Source: Schoenoplectus triqueter
Taxonomy: Eukaryota > Streptophyta > Magnoliopsida > Poales > Cyperaceae
DNA length: 32,018 nucleotides
NCBI GenBank assembly: GCA_964058805.1
Contig: CAXKVV010000293.1
Coordinates: 1 to 32,018 of the forward strand
Direction: 5' to 3'
Shown in pieces: positions 12,748-23,508 of the stretch. Both the position numbers and the translations under genes were made by a program. How positions within the stretch are numbered: the stretch's first letter is position 1; each line of letters begins with the position of its first letter. Below the pieces are notes generated by a model. The model ran no database searches, was not told the DNA's origin, and was given only the letters and a program-made list of their open reading frames with translations.

Positions 12748-13719
12748 TCAAATACCAGTACAGACTGTCGTACGGCATACAGGGCAATGCGAATTACTTT
12801 CGAGCCATGGCACAACGCAACTCGAATGAAACCGGTGGGCACATGGAAGATGGGCCAGGACCTCGCCTGTCTTGAATTCCTCCAGGCAAACTGCACACTC
12901 TACTGATTCCAGATCAGCTGCCTTTGATCCGACCAATTTGCGCCAGCTGATGAATTTTTTCATCCCCTTCTTTGAAGAATTGTACACTTCCTTTTGCAAC
13001 CTCCCCATAATTATTCGACCCTCTTCATGATTGCTGACTTTCTGTCTATCAGGCCTCAGGCTATCAGTGCTATTGTGCCTTTGGGTTCGAAGATGCAAGT
13101 CAGTAAGACAACATCATATCATTAATTAAAGCATTAAGCAGTGAAATTCTTACTTTTGGTTTTTTTATTATATTTAATCACAAACAACTTCTCTTAATTG
13201 AAATCAAAAGGTTTGTCATTGATTGTTTCCTGAAATATATTCAAATTTGCTGTAAGGTATGGTCCATACTCCATATAATAAAGATAATGCAGGGTGCAAA
13301 ATGCAAACCGGTCCTTCTTTTTCCTCAATCGAATAGAATATCAGATTCTCCAAAATCATCAACTAATTAAAAATGGAATCTCTACCTTTTTATCACTGAT
13401 GCTCTCTGACTCCTGAATTTCTCATCCAGTCTCTCCTTGGCCTCCCTAGCTATGCTCCCAAGAGTCCATCCATGCAACTCTTTGCTTAAGGTGTTCCTTG
13501 GCTGATATATCATAGAATCATCAAATTCTATCAACTTCTTCTAATACCAATCTAGTTTTGTATCAAATTAAGTTGCAAATTCATAACAAGTCATATGCTT
13601 ACCATAGAATTGATACCAGGATGAGTACTTTCGAATCCCGGTATGCCACACTGCCTGAGGCGACGCTTCCTTGCGAATTCAACTCCTGGTAGCATCCCAG
13701 CCATTATGGCCATATACAT
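12748..13719 (-). CDS. small RING-H2 E3 ubiquitin ligase, three exons, 187 aa
   Basis: On the minus strand the exons are 13719-13603, 13501-13386 and 13078-12748. The introns are GT-AG and the total is 564 nt. The protein opens with MYMAIMAGMLPGVEFARKRR; MAGMLPGVE-A-R-RR is an N-terminal signature I recall from a plant RING-H2 group, where translation may begin at the internal Met. A helical, charged middle follows (GSIAREAKERLDEKFR). The RING-H2 is at residues 139-179: CAVC, 14 residues, CAHRFH, SSC, 10 residues, CPVC, with the Trp that usually contacts E2 (VVPWLE). All eight metal ligands are present. The substrate is unknown. An in-frame stop lies a short way upstream of the first ATG, so the chosen start is the longest in that exon. 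The likely location is cytosol or nucleus, since no membrane segment or signal peptide is seen. Confidence 0.88.
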
Positions 13720-14545
13720 GGCTTGCTCTCTATTTACAAATTTAAAGACCTATATTACAAAGCTGATATTTGGCATTACATTTTGTTAATAACGACACAG
13801 AGATCTCCATGATTTCTCCCTTGAACTCCGATGAAGAAGAAAGTAGATTGCTAGCGAGAAGACACTTCATGAAGGCATGGTTTAACTGCCTGCCCAACTA
13901 ACCTAGTATGTCTATATGTTGGCACAGAATTTATGTGATATAAGAGATGTGAGTGCTGAGAAATAGATAAAGGGATGATATAATGGAAGTATTCTCTATT
14001 GTTTAGCTCCTCTCCAATTTTATATAACAGGAGACGTTATTTTCAAGGAGTATATATGTCCAATTACTTTAGTGTATTGGAATTTTTTATTAATCTATCC
14101 ACATTTAATAACACGCTAACTTCCATAAATTGAAAAAAAAATAGAACATTATATCTTAAGTCGAGCCAATCAAAGCATTCACATGCATTCAACATTTACA
14201 GCTGAATATACGTGTTAGTTTTCTAACAACAAGAAAAAAAATCTAACCGAGAGATGAAAATATGAGATCCGAAAACATGTCTATATCAGCATTTATTTTA
14301 TATTAATGCATAACTAATAGTGTCTGATTTTTAAAACCAGAAAATATTTTTTTTAGATGAGGAATTAAAGATGGAAATTTAAATTATTCAACTTTTTAGA
14401 ATAATCGGTCGTTGATTTACTGACAAAAATAGTTTTCTCCGTGTTGGAGTCCGTGTTGGATATCCAAATGAGTTTTTTTATAGATATTTGTCAATAATAA
14501 AAGAAAATGAGCGTTACTAAAAAACCAGAAATAAATGTCCTTTAT
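13720..14545. other. upstream region of the minus-strand RING-H2 gene
   Basis: It contains the presumed promoter and 5' leader of that gene, then AT-rich sequence up to the hairpin MITE. No reading frame is supported. Confidence 0.5.
14017..14028 (-). promoter_or_regulatory. candidate TATA box of the minus-strand RING-H2 gene
   Basis: The minus strand reads TTATATAAAATT, about 300 bp upstream of the start codon. This would leave a 5' leader of roughly 270 nt. It is only a motif match. Confidence 0.35.
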
Positions 14546-14554
14546 GTTGATGTA

Positions 14555-14929
14555 CAACGATTTTTTTAATTGATAAAATAATTATATTTTTAATAATAAG
14601 AGTGATCAAATGAAATTCTAAAAGTACGAATGGTAGTGCGTCATTGATAGTGATATTTTGCAAATGCTCCACTGATAGTGGTATATTTTATTTTATTTTT
14701 ACTTTTCAGTTATTAAAAAAACACATCCACGCCAATGAGAATGACACGTTCTCCAACCGGCGGATGAAGCCTTGTTTAAGTTGGATGAAAAGAAAAAAAA
14801 TGAAAGACGTCACTGGAAGTGACGCCACTGATAGTGACATGTTACCATTCGTATTTTTAAAATTTTAATTTAATCACTCTTATTATTATAAATAGAATTA
14901 TTCTAATAAATTAATTTAAGAAAAATCTG
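14555..14929. mobile_element. Mutator-like (MULE) hairpin MITE, copy 1, with 9-bp TSD
   Basis: A perfect 9-bp direct repeat GTTGATGTA (14546-14554 and 14930-14938) brackets a 375-bp element. Both ends begin with CA (left CAACGATTTTTTT, right complement CAGATTTTTCTT). The terminal inverted repeats run about 85 bp and include AATAATAAGAGTGAT and TACGAATGGTA. A 9-bp TSD with long TIRs is typical of Mutator-like elements. Inside are short palindromes of the form CACTGATAGTG. No transposase is present, and the open frame at 14644-14868 is only element sequence. The related copy is at 31229-31635. Confidence 0.9.
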
Positions 14930-15530
14930 GTTGATGTACCTCGTATAATTTTAGTACTTAGTAGCCAGTTTGATATGCAGTCTATGTATATGCACTATGC
15001 AGTATGTACCATTAACATGATTGGAGTCGTCGGGTTTTTAAAATAAAATAAAAAAAGTTATTGTTAAACACTGTAGAAAATCGATGTGGATAAATGTAAA
15101 TATCCTTCTATGTAACATTAGAGATGCGAATTATTTTTTTAGTTCACAAAAATTTTGTATGAACACAACTATGTAATATTATATATAGTGAATATGCGAT
15201 TTTATAAAATCTGTTGGCAGACAATAGATGCGAACTTTCCTTTTTTTTATTTATAGTTTTATAATCCGTTATTCGAACTTTTTATTTTATAATTATTATA
15301 ATAAAAAGGTGTATCAAGTAATGTGAAATTAATAGAAATAAAAACTATAACTTAAAAGTCGTACCACATACTTGCATATCATGAATTGGTTAAAAAAATA
15401 AACTAACAAAGGACGTAGGAAAGAAGGAGACTCGGAAATGGAGGGGGCATGAAATAATATTGTAAATTTAAAATCCCAAAATGAAAGGACACTTTTGACA
15501 AAACTTGGGAAAAATAGTCCATAAATATTT

Positions 15531-15936
15531 CAATGGCACGAACTTTTTGTGCCATAAGATGTTACATATTTGATTTTACATTTAAATTTTAAAACTTCAT
15601 ATTCAAATTTGAAATCAAAATTGATCATATTTATATTCATATGAGATGTATACTTGTAAATTTTTATAATTTTTAAATTTCATATCATATTAGATCAAGT
15701 GGTCTAAAAATTAATGAATCTAATTAACTATAATTAATTAATTTTATTACATTCATTTTTATTTCACTTGATCTAGTATAAGATGAATTTAAAAAACATA
15801 AAAATTTACAAACATACATCTCACGTGAATATAAACAAGATAAACGATTTTGATTTCAAATTTAAATATAAAATTTCAAATGAAAAATAAAAAATTAAAT
15901 TTATGAGACCTCGTGCACAAAAAATTGGTTGCATTG
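15531..15936. mobile_element. long hairpin MITE (~406 bp)
   Basis: The left arm from 15531 (CAATGGCACGAACTTTTTG) pairs with the right arm, whose complement starts CAATGCAACCAATTTTTTG. Pairing continues through TCAAATTTGAAATCAAAAT, GAGATGTATNCTTGTAAATT and CTAGATCAAGTG, nearly to the centre at about 15735. Arms are about 190 bp each. The flanking TSD is not clear, so the superfamily is open. The sequence is non-coding. Confidence 0.8.
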
Positions 15937-16605
15937 GAACCCTCAAATATAAATTGCCCGAAGAATTAGGTCTGGAGGCCTTTGGTTTTGTTTAAAATGG
16001 AGAGGATGAAAAGGTCTCTTTATTTTGGTGGGGCCAGGAGTATTGGCAGACAAAGAGCAGACACTTTCCTTGAAGGTTCGTTGGAGCCGCTACCATGTGC
16101 CATTATACGGCCATAGCCATACAGTATTAAAACCTAACAAAACCTCCTTTTCATATCTGAACCTTTGTTGATATATTCAGTGTGGCCTCATAGATGTGCA
16201 TGAGTCTGACCTCATTATTACAAAATTGAACTAACATTTCTGCGTAGTGTATGTAAAGAAAATTTGAGAAATTTGATATGTAATTTTTATACACATGATT
16301 AGAGTTGAGAGACACATGAGACCAGCCAATGCGCTCCACTGGCACTTGGCAGCATTATATGCTGAATTTGTTGGGCATGAAAGATAATAGTGGAAGTTTG
16401 CATGATTGTGATCTGACGATAGAAAGATGAGAAGATGAAAGATGCACTAGTGATGGCAATGAGCATTATAAATACAAATAAGGTACATAGTTAGCTAAAT
16501 AGGAGCTGCTCCGTTAGAAATTTGGATTGTCCTGCCCATTGAACCAAGGTTAGGTTGCATTGAAAATGAAACGCATCTTACACTTACACTTGAGTCTGGT
16601 TCACT

Positions 16606-16641
16606 TTCTTTCTTTCTTTTTAGTTCTTTCTTTCTTTTTAG
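16606..16641. repeat. perfect 18-bp pyrimidine tandem repeat
   Basis: TTCTTTCTTTCTTTTTAG occurs twice in a row (16606-16623 and 16624-16641). Each unit ends like a splice acceptor. It occurs in copy A only. Confidence 0.9.
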
Positions 16642-16670
16642 CAGGGATGAGCGTCAAGTTTTCAAATTAT

Positions 16671-16760
16671 TATTCATCACTTAAATATTTACAATATAAT
16701 ATTTCATCACTTAAATATTTACAATATGATATTTCATCACTTAAATATTTACAATATAAC
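16671..16760. repeat. 30-bp minisatellite, three units
   Basis: Three units (16671-16700, 16701-16730, 16731-16760) share TCATCACTTAAATATTTACA. The duplicated copy B has a single, altered unit at about 18008, so the expansion occurred in copy A after the segmental duplication or was lost in B. It lies beside the site at which copy B received a MITE. Confidence 0.9.
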
Positions 16761-17684
16761 ATTATGTTCATTTAAATTTTACATTTATGAATATCATGGC
16801 ATCACCTCGTTTACAATTAATTTCTCTAGTTATCTGGGTAACAGTCTTGAAATATCCCCTAAATAGCCTAGCACACCCTTCCCTCCAAATTACTAAGGAG
16901 GTAATCATCTTCACTTTCAATTGAAATTTGTATTATATCAGATTGATCATTTAGCAACTTTTGTGAATTGTTTTTAAATGTATCAAATTGTATGTATGAT
17001 GCACTATTTATATATATAATACATTTAATGAAATATATGAAGTTTAAATTCAAGCTACAAGAATAGTAATATTTCAATAGATTATTTTTATTATAAAACA
17101 ATTAATATTTTTTTATTGTATCTCAATAATGAATTTCAGATCACCAAATTATTTGTGAATTTATCACTATGTTTCTTGTATAGAAAACACGTCCAACTTA
17201 CCGTCTAATTTAAAAACAAGTGATATTGTTAATTTAAGTTAAATATGTTATTAGACGTAAAAAAATATCAATTCATTAAATCGGATGGCCAAGCTTAAAA
17301 ACAACCGGTAAAAGCTCACAGCAAAACAATATGCTGACATTATCAGAATTATTGTAAAACATACAGTTTGGATTAACTTATTTTATTGGATCGACTGAGA
17401 AATTTCAAAAAAAAATGTCTCCGCATTATGTGAGTGCTGTTTGGATACAATTCATCTGTTACAGGATGAATTTTCTTTCCTCAAAGAGGGAGGAAAAAGA
17501 CTTATTTATCCCATTGAAGCTTGAATCAAAAATCTTTTAAGAGCATATTTATATTTATCCCACTCATAAAAGACTTGCTTAATCTGATATGATCATTTAT
17601 AATTATAATTTATAAAGAATGTAAAATACTTGGCAAATTTAACCATCTTTCTAAATTAGTAAGTCTTTCTAAACATCTGCAATT

Positions 17685-19052
17685 ATGAGACCAACCAATG
17701 CGCTCCACTGCCACTTGGCAGCATTATATATATGCTGAATTTGTTGGGCATGAAAGATAATAGTGGAAGTTTGCATGATTGTGATCTGACAATAGAAAGA
17801 TGAAAGGTGCACTAATGACGGCAATGTGCGTTATAAATACAAATAAGGTATATAGTTAGCTAAATATATGATTGATCTGCCCATTGAACCAAGGTCAGGT
17901 GGCATTGAAAATGAAACGCATCTTACACTTACATTCGAGTCACTGGTTCACATCCTTTACTTTTCTTTTCTTATGAAAATATAAGCATTAAGTTTTCATA
18001 TTTTTATTCATCAGTTAAATATTTTATGCATGGATGGTCTCCGTGATATAGATTATTTCTTTATTTTTAAAATATAAATTGACAATCCAAACCGTTCAAA
18101 AATGATTTTCACATAAAAATCCACTTGGGATCAGATTTTATATATATTTTTAAAAAAAATAACTATTTTTTAGATAGCTAGAAAATTACTTATTTTGAAT
18201 GGTTCATGATATAAATAAATCAAATGATTTTCTAACTATCTAAAAAAATTATAAAAATTGCAAAAAAAATATATATATATATAATTTGGTCTCATCTAAT
18301 TTTTCAAATGGAAATTATTTTGAGTATTTCAGATCATCTATTTATAATTTGAGAATGAAGAAGTGATTCATAGCATAGAAACGATATATACTATATATAG
18401 CATTATAGCCAAACTTATATAATATTATGTACGTTTAAATTTTACATTTATGAATACCATGCCTTCTCCCCTAAATTATAAAGGAGGTAATCATCATCAC
18501 TTACATAATAAAGTTTTGAATGAAATTTGTATTATATCAATCCTTTAAATCTTACCGAATTATTTTTAAATCATGAATTTATTACTATGTTCTTGTATAG
18601 ACAACATGTCCAACTTATCAATTGGAACCGTCTATTTAAAACAAATGTTATTAATTTAATTTAAGTCAAATATTTTTTTAGACGTAAAAAAAGACCAATC
18701 CGTTAAACCGGATGGCCAAGCTTTAAAAATAACCTGAAAAAGTTCACAGCATTACAATATGCTGACATTATCAGAATTATTATTCGTAAAACATACCGTT
18801 CGGAACAACTTATTTTATTTGATCCACTGAGAAAATTAAAAAAAAAAATTGCCCCGCATTATATGAGTGTTGTTCTGGATACAATTCATTTGTTACTGGA
18901 TGAATTTTCCTTTCTCAAAGAGGGAGGAAAAAAAATTATGTATCTCACTGAAGCTTGAATCAAAAAATCTTTCAAGAATGTAAAATACTTGGAAAATTTA
19001 GTTGTCTTTCTAAATTAGTAATTCATTCCAAAACACTACATCTTCAATTATA
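17685..19052. repeat. tandem segmental duplication, copy B
   Basis: Head-to-tail copy of 16316-17684. It is interrupted by the hairpin element at 18025-18416 and has lost some A-specific sequence, such as the minisatellite. Its end matches the end of A (TTTCTAAATTAGTAA, then CTTCAATTAT). Confidence 0.85.
18025..18416. mobile_element. hairpin MITE inserted in copy B (same family as 25944-26341)
   Basis: The arms fold back: the left arm has CAAACCGTTCAAAAATGATT and GGATCAGATTTTATATATA, and the right arm's complement has AAATACTCAAAATAATTTCC and GAGACCAAATTATATATAT. The right terminus, complement AAGTTTGGCTATAATGC, matches GAGTTGGGCTATGATG of the copy at 25944. The left end starts at ATGCAT and lacks about 17 terminal bases. 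The corresponding point in copy A (about 16755) has no insertion. Non-coding. Confidence 0.8.
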
Positions 19053-20395
19053 ATTTGTTTGCAAGTGACATGATTTTTATATAATTGCTTAGATTTTTTT
19101 CTACCAATTAGAATTGTCCTATGCTGAATTAATTAGCAAAGACAGGGATTCATACATCTTAGAATTAATACATAGAAAATTGTCGAATTGACAGCGTGAC
19201 AATTAGCACTTGTAACGACGACGATGCTAAGAATCAACGTAATAACTTACTATTAGGAATCATAAGTCTTACAAAGACGTTGATGAATATTACTTCTCTA
19301 GAAATGACATAAATGACAAATTCAATAATAAAAGTAAATTGAAGAAAAAGTATTGAAATTAACATAATACTTCATACAATATATATTTTTTTCGCGACAT
19401 ACCGCCATCGTCTCTCGGTAATATATACAGCAAGTGGAAAACATAGGGAATAGCAATTTTGATTCAGACAATACATACATTACATAAATCTATAAAACAA
19501 AAGAGATCCACAGAATATTCCTGTAGCAATTATTGTAGCCATCAGAAACCAAGAGCACTGCCATCAATAACTAGTGCCACCAAAAGACAAACAGCAACGC
19601 CCCTATATAATTAACTAAAAAACAAAATATGAGCATTTAGCAGATAGTGCAAAAGGAACGTACTATTTATTTGCCACAGAAAAAGGTCTCGTCGATTGAG
19701 TTGAAGGGTCTCCTCAAAAAAAGGCCTGGTATCTAAGCCACATACCTGTGATATTTTAGGCCGAATTTCACATCATCTTTTCACCTCCCATTTATCACTA
19801 ATCACCATCATGTCAATACTCCATTCATCGTGGAAAAAGGAATTAAATTTCCTCCAAAAAAGAAAGAAAAAGGAATTAAAAAGAGATGCTCCAATTAGTG
19901 AATTGATGTCTGTACCAAGTTGGTATCTTTGACAGTACTAAAAAATTTCAGCCCAGATCGAACGAATTGAACTATGGTAATATCATCAACGCCCATGTGA
20001 GGCTGGTACCTTCATTAATCCAAACCTATAAATTGGGCCGTTATTGGGCTTTTACAATAAATATACAAAATAGGCCCATGTTGTTGGCTTTTACAATGAA
20101 TTGAGTTTTTTTGTTACTCTCATCGTCACTTCTTTTACACATATATATACCTATTTCTTGTATATATCATGTATTTTTTATGACACTTAATTTTTAATTT
20201 TATCTTTATCTCACTAATATTTGATGACACTTGACATTTTTATGATATCTTTATCTCACCAATATGTACTTGTACACTAAGTGTACTTTTTTTTTCCAAA
20301 CCTACAGTACTGGGCCTGATCTCATACAACATGGGCCGAATTCTATGTCGGCATTATATATATTTATACGTGCATTGCAATGCAATGTAACATCA
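19053..20395. other. intergenic region with site II-like motifs
   Basis: No gene is supported. Four TGGGCC/GGCCCA hexamers lie within about 300 bp (20034, 20073, 20311, 20332). Two copies of GGCTTTTACAATRAAT lie near 20047 and 20085. TGGGCC is the core of the TCP-bound site II element of plant housekeeping promoters, but no gene follows here. Confidence 0.4.
20181..20267. repeat. ~44-bp tandem duplication
   Basis: Units at 20181-20224 and 20225-20267 share TGACACTT, ATCTTTATCTCACNAATAT. They are diverged and non-coding. Confidence 0.75.
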
Positions 20396-20671
20396 CTCTT
20401 AAAAATAATAACAAGATAAAACTCAAAGTAATAAATAAATAAGTTGATGACGAAAATTTTTCACTACGGAACTTCGTATTTTAAAATTTTTACATAATTA
20501 TTTCATTATGTACGATATTAAATATTTGTTCTCAATCAAAATAATTAAACAATTCAGAGGAAGCAAAAAAAAATTAGAAAGAGACAGATTACTGAAAATA
20601 TTACTTAAAAATACTATTTTTTTAAAATTCAGAAAGGACAGCTGCCACTGGATCTTTTGGATCCGTCCCTG
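20396..20671 (+). mobile_element. hAT-like element, CAGGGGCGGAT family, left-truncated
   Basis: It resembles 25480-25751 throughout: AATAACAAGATAAAACTCAA, TTGATGACGAAAATTTTTC, TACGGAACTTCGTA, CATAATTATTTCATTATG and CAATTCAGAG. It ends ATCCGTCCCTG, whose complement is CAGGGACGGAT. The left third is absent and replaced by unrelated sequence. The reading frames in it are incidental. Confidence 0.75.
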
Positions 20672-21944
20672 GTCCAAATATCGATGTCTAAGAACTGTGA
20701 GGGTAAGTGATACCATTTTCTGTAAGCACCATTAATTTTTATCATCAGGTATCTCAGTTACACCATTATTCCATTTTTATATTTTAAAATTATTACAATC
20801 CCCACGTATTTGTCCCTATAATCCGTCCCCACACCATATATTTCTATTTTTAGCAAAGTTAGTTTAAAGGATTTTCATAATTAAATGTGTCTCTTAGATA
20901 GAATTCTTCAATTAAAAAAATGTTATTTAAAGTCCACCATCTGAAAGAAACATTTACAAAAGCTAAGAACAGGAGATGATATTTGAGTCTCACTGAAAAA
21001 CCTTTATCAAGTTATCTACACTGTTTAGTGCTACTCTCTCTTCTTCTTGTCTAGTCTTCTCACCAATTTATTATTTTATGTTTGTTTGTGATATTTTTAT
21101 CAAAGATATTGACTAGATTCTTAATCTAGGTTAGAATATTTTTTTGTCTAAAAGCTCTCTTTTTACATTGATCTGCATAGAAAGAAGTACAAATTGTGAA
21201 TTTTATTTCTAATTCCTCGTCAAGTAATCATGTCTGTAATTTTGGTGTACTAATTATAATATTATCCAATAAGATCAATATAAAATTAATCATTTCTTTT
21301 CTCACGAAATAAGGATTTTGGCCGTTGTAGCGAAAATTTAGTTCTAAATGATATTTCTTTTTTTTTATGGCATGTCCTTTGAGATGATGGTGAATTACTT
21401 TTCTCCAAATATTTAAATTTGTGGTTCAGCATCAGTTTGAATTGCCATAAATTAAACCGCTTATTGTAGTATTTGATGTAGCATTTATTTCTAAAGTAAG
21501 TATTTAATCACTACATTATGAAATAAACATAATATTTAGTCTAAAAAATTATGATGTGAACCTTGACAAAATATAAAATTTATTTCTTAACCAGATATAA
21601 ACAATATAAATATTAATAGTGTTGAAATATAATTATAAATAATATAATCAACGCTGAAATATTATTATAAGTAGTCATTGAAAATGGCCATTGTCATATA
21701 CATTAATAACTACTTAAATATATTTAAATAGAATATTGAGTAATTATAAATAGTTGAAAATAATATACTATAAGTCATTAAAAGTAGTAATAAACTAGTA
21801 ATTATAGATAACTAGTTCGATTAGTATAAATAACTATTTTCATAATTATAAATAATTTGAAACTGGAATATTGGAATAATATTATTGTTCTCAATAAATT
21901 TTACACATAATATGTCACTAGTGTATTCTTTTTATTCATGGTAT
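20672..21944. other. AT-rich intergenic region
   Basis: No gene or bounded element was identified. Between about 21590 and 21890 short variants of AATTATAAATAAT and GAAATAT recur irregularly, giving a low-complexity patch. Confidence 0.5.
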
Positions 21945-22594
21945 ATTACTTCGAGTTTGGACCGTCGTGGTGGATAAGGGGAATTCTGAGATTGTAGAAG
22001 CCCCCAAGTTCGGTCTGTGAGCCTACTTGAGTCTATTAAACTATGTCGAGTAGGAGACCCCATCATAAGCCCCCGAAGTCTCAAGTTAATTACTTAGGGG
22101 GTTTGTAAGAAAAATCTCGAAAAGATCGAGTTCTCGAAGATCATCAGATAAACTTTGTTAACACTTATATGGTTTCGATAAACGGTGTTAAAGAACCCTT
22201 ATTCTCGGAAGAGTATCTACTATACTTTCACCAAATGATACGGGTTATCTCCGACGTGGCGGGGATGTACTGATCACCGAGATGGGAGTATCGACTGACT
22301 TTTACTTTTTCATATAATCAGTATGTGTATGTGTCAACGTGTCCCCTACATATCGGGGGTTTGGCTTTATATAGGCTCCTGGTCGCGCCACTCGACCGTT
22401 GGGCAGTTTCAATCGCCATGTTCAGGACGAGGTATTATGGTGTTATGTCGCATATAGATATTCATGACGCATTATGTCGCGTATGGATATTCATGACGCA
22501 TTACTTCAAGTTTGGACCGCGCGTGACAGATAAGAAGAATTATGAGTTTATAGAAGCTCTTCAGTTTAGCATGTTAGCCTACTCGAGCCCATTA
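21945..22594 (+). mobile_element. LTR-retrotransposon-like fragment with 95-bp terminal direct repeats
   Basis: Two diverged direct repeats, 21945-22038 and 22500-22594, begin ATTACTTCNAGTTTGGACCG and end with GCCTACTNGAG. They enclose GC-richer sequence with a TATA box (GGCTTTATATAGGCTCC, about 22362), which looks like an LTR promoter. A 29-bp tandem pair (TTATGTCGCRTATRGATATT...) occupies 22443-22500. No primer-binding site, polypurine tract or gag/pol is visible. It could be a TRIM-like miniature or a rearranged solo LTR. The class is uncertain. Confidence 0.45.
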
Positions 22595-23508
22595 GTGAGA
22601 GAATAATATTTGGAGTGAGTGAGATATCCAATTTTTACGAGTAATGCAAAATTTAATCATATGTCTAGATGACTTAAAAAAAGGAAGATGACCATCTTTG
22701 ATGGAGGAGAAAAAAGAACCCTTGACCGTGAACGACGACCCCTCTATACAGGATCCGTCGACCGCCCTTCCTTCTTTTTTTTCCTTTCTATTTCTCGAAA
22801 AGAGTTGATACATAAATTAAATGAATTATTATACACATTAACGACTTCAATAAATAATTTTATTTTACATACTATAATAATGTTATTGTTAAACTTAAAT
22901 AAATCATTATGAGCTTTGATAATGTTTAAATTAAATAATAAAAATAATAAAATCATTAATATGTAATAAACCTCTTATACTAATAACACCCTTGCAACAT
23001 TTTTCTTTCTTAAATTACACGCTCCCGCAGTTGATAAGGGACTATAAACGAGTTAAGTTAAGCTGATCTAGATAAACTTAAGAGCAGCAAAATTAACATG
23101 AATGAATAACAACATATTTTATACAATAATTATATATATTAAATTATAATTTATATAATAACTAAAAATTTAAATTAAAATAATATAAATAATAAATAAT
23201 AATAATTTAACAAGTCTAATATACCGTCGAGTCAAATCTAATTTAAATTATTTTTTTAACTTAAAAAATAAAAATCAATTTAAATCAATCCTAAACGAAT
23301 CACGCATGATTTCCGAGTTCTTTTTGTGAGTTTTGACTGCTCCAAACCAACGGAACACGAGAATCCGTTTAATCCTGTCATTTCCAGAACGGACAGCACC
23401 ACCTCCTGCGTTTTTATTTTGTGAGCGTACGCGTGCATTTTTCCCCTCACCTCCAATTTTATTTTATTTTACCTTAAGGCGAAGCTTTTGTTTTTGTTTT
23501 GAATAATA
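22595..23508. other. intergenic region; AT-rich, then GC-richer from ~23300
   Basis: No gene is recognised up to 23508. The last 200 bp are less AT-rich than the surroundings, with a pyrimidine-rich leader-like stretch before an ATG at 23509. That could be promoter and 5' leader of the disrupted frame described next. Confidence 0.45.

Larger units (their letters stand above)
16316..17684. repeat. tandem segmental duplication, copy A (~1.37 kb)
   Basis: Copy A runs from ATGAGACCAGCCAATGCGCT to just before the same sequence recurs at 17685. Strong identity is seen over the first 300 bp (GCTGAATTTGTTGGGCATGA, GAAGTTTGCATGATTGTGAT, TTATAAATACAAATAAGGT, GAAAATGAAACGCATCTTAC). It continues in blocks to the end (GGAGGTAATCATC, CAAAGAGGGAGGAAAAA, GAAGCTTGAATCAAAAA). 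A TATA-like TTATAAATA at about 16467 is preserved in both copies, so a promoter or an untranslated RNA gene may have been duplicated. No protein frame is shared by the copies. Confidence 0.88.

Noticed and set aside
14644..14868. 74-residue frame inside the hairpin MITE
   Set aside because: It spans the loop and one arm of a non-autonomous element and resembles no transposase.
16560..16775. Small secreted-peptide-like frame (MKMKRILHLHLSLVHFLSFF...)
   Set aside because: Its tail is the 30-bp minisatellite and its middle a pyrimidine repeat. The duplicated copy B does not keep the frame, so it is not under coding constraint.
20498..20735. Overlapping frames on both strands
   Set aside because: They lie mostly within a truncated hAT element that is repeated elsewhere with stops. 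They are chance frames.
22325..22606. 93-residue frame over the LTR-like unit
   Set aside because: It covers the TATA region and the 29-bp tandem repeat of a repeat-derived unit and has no gag/pol motif.
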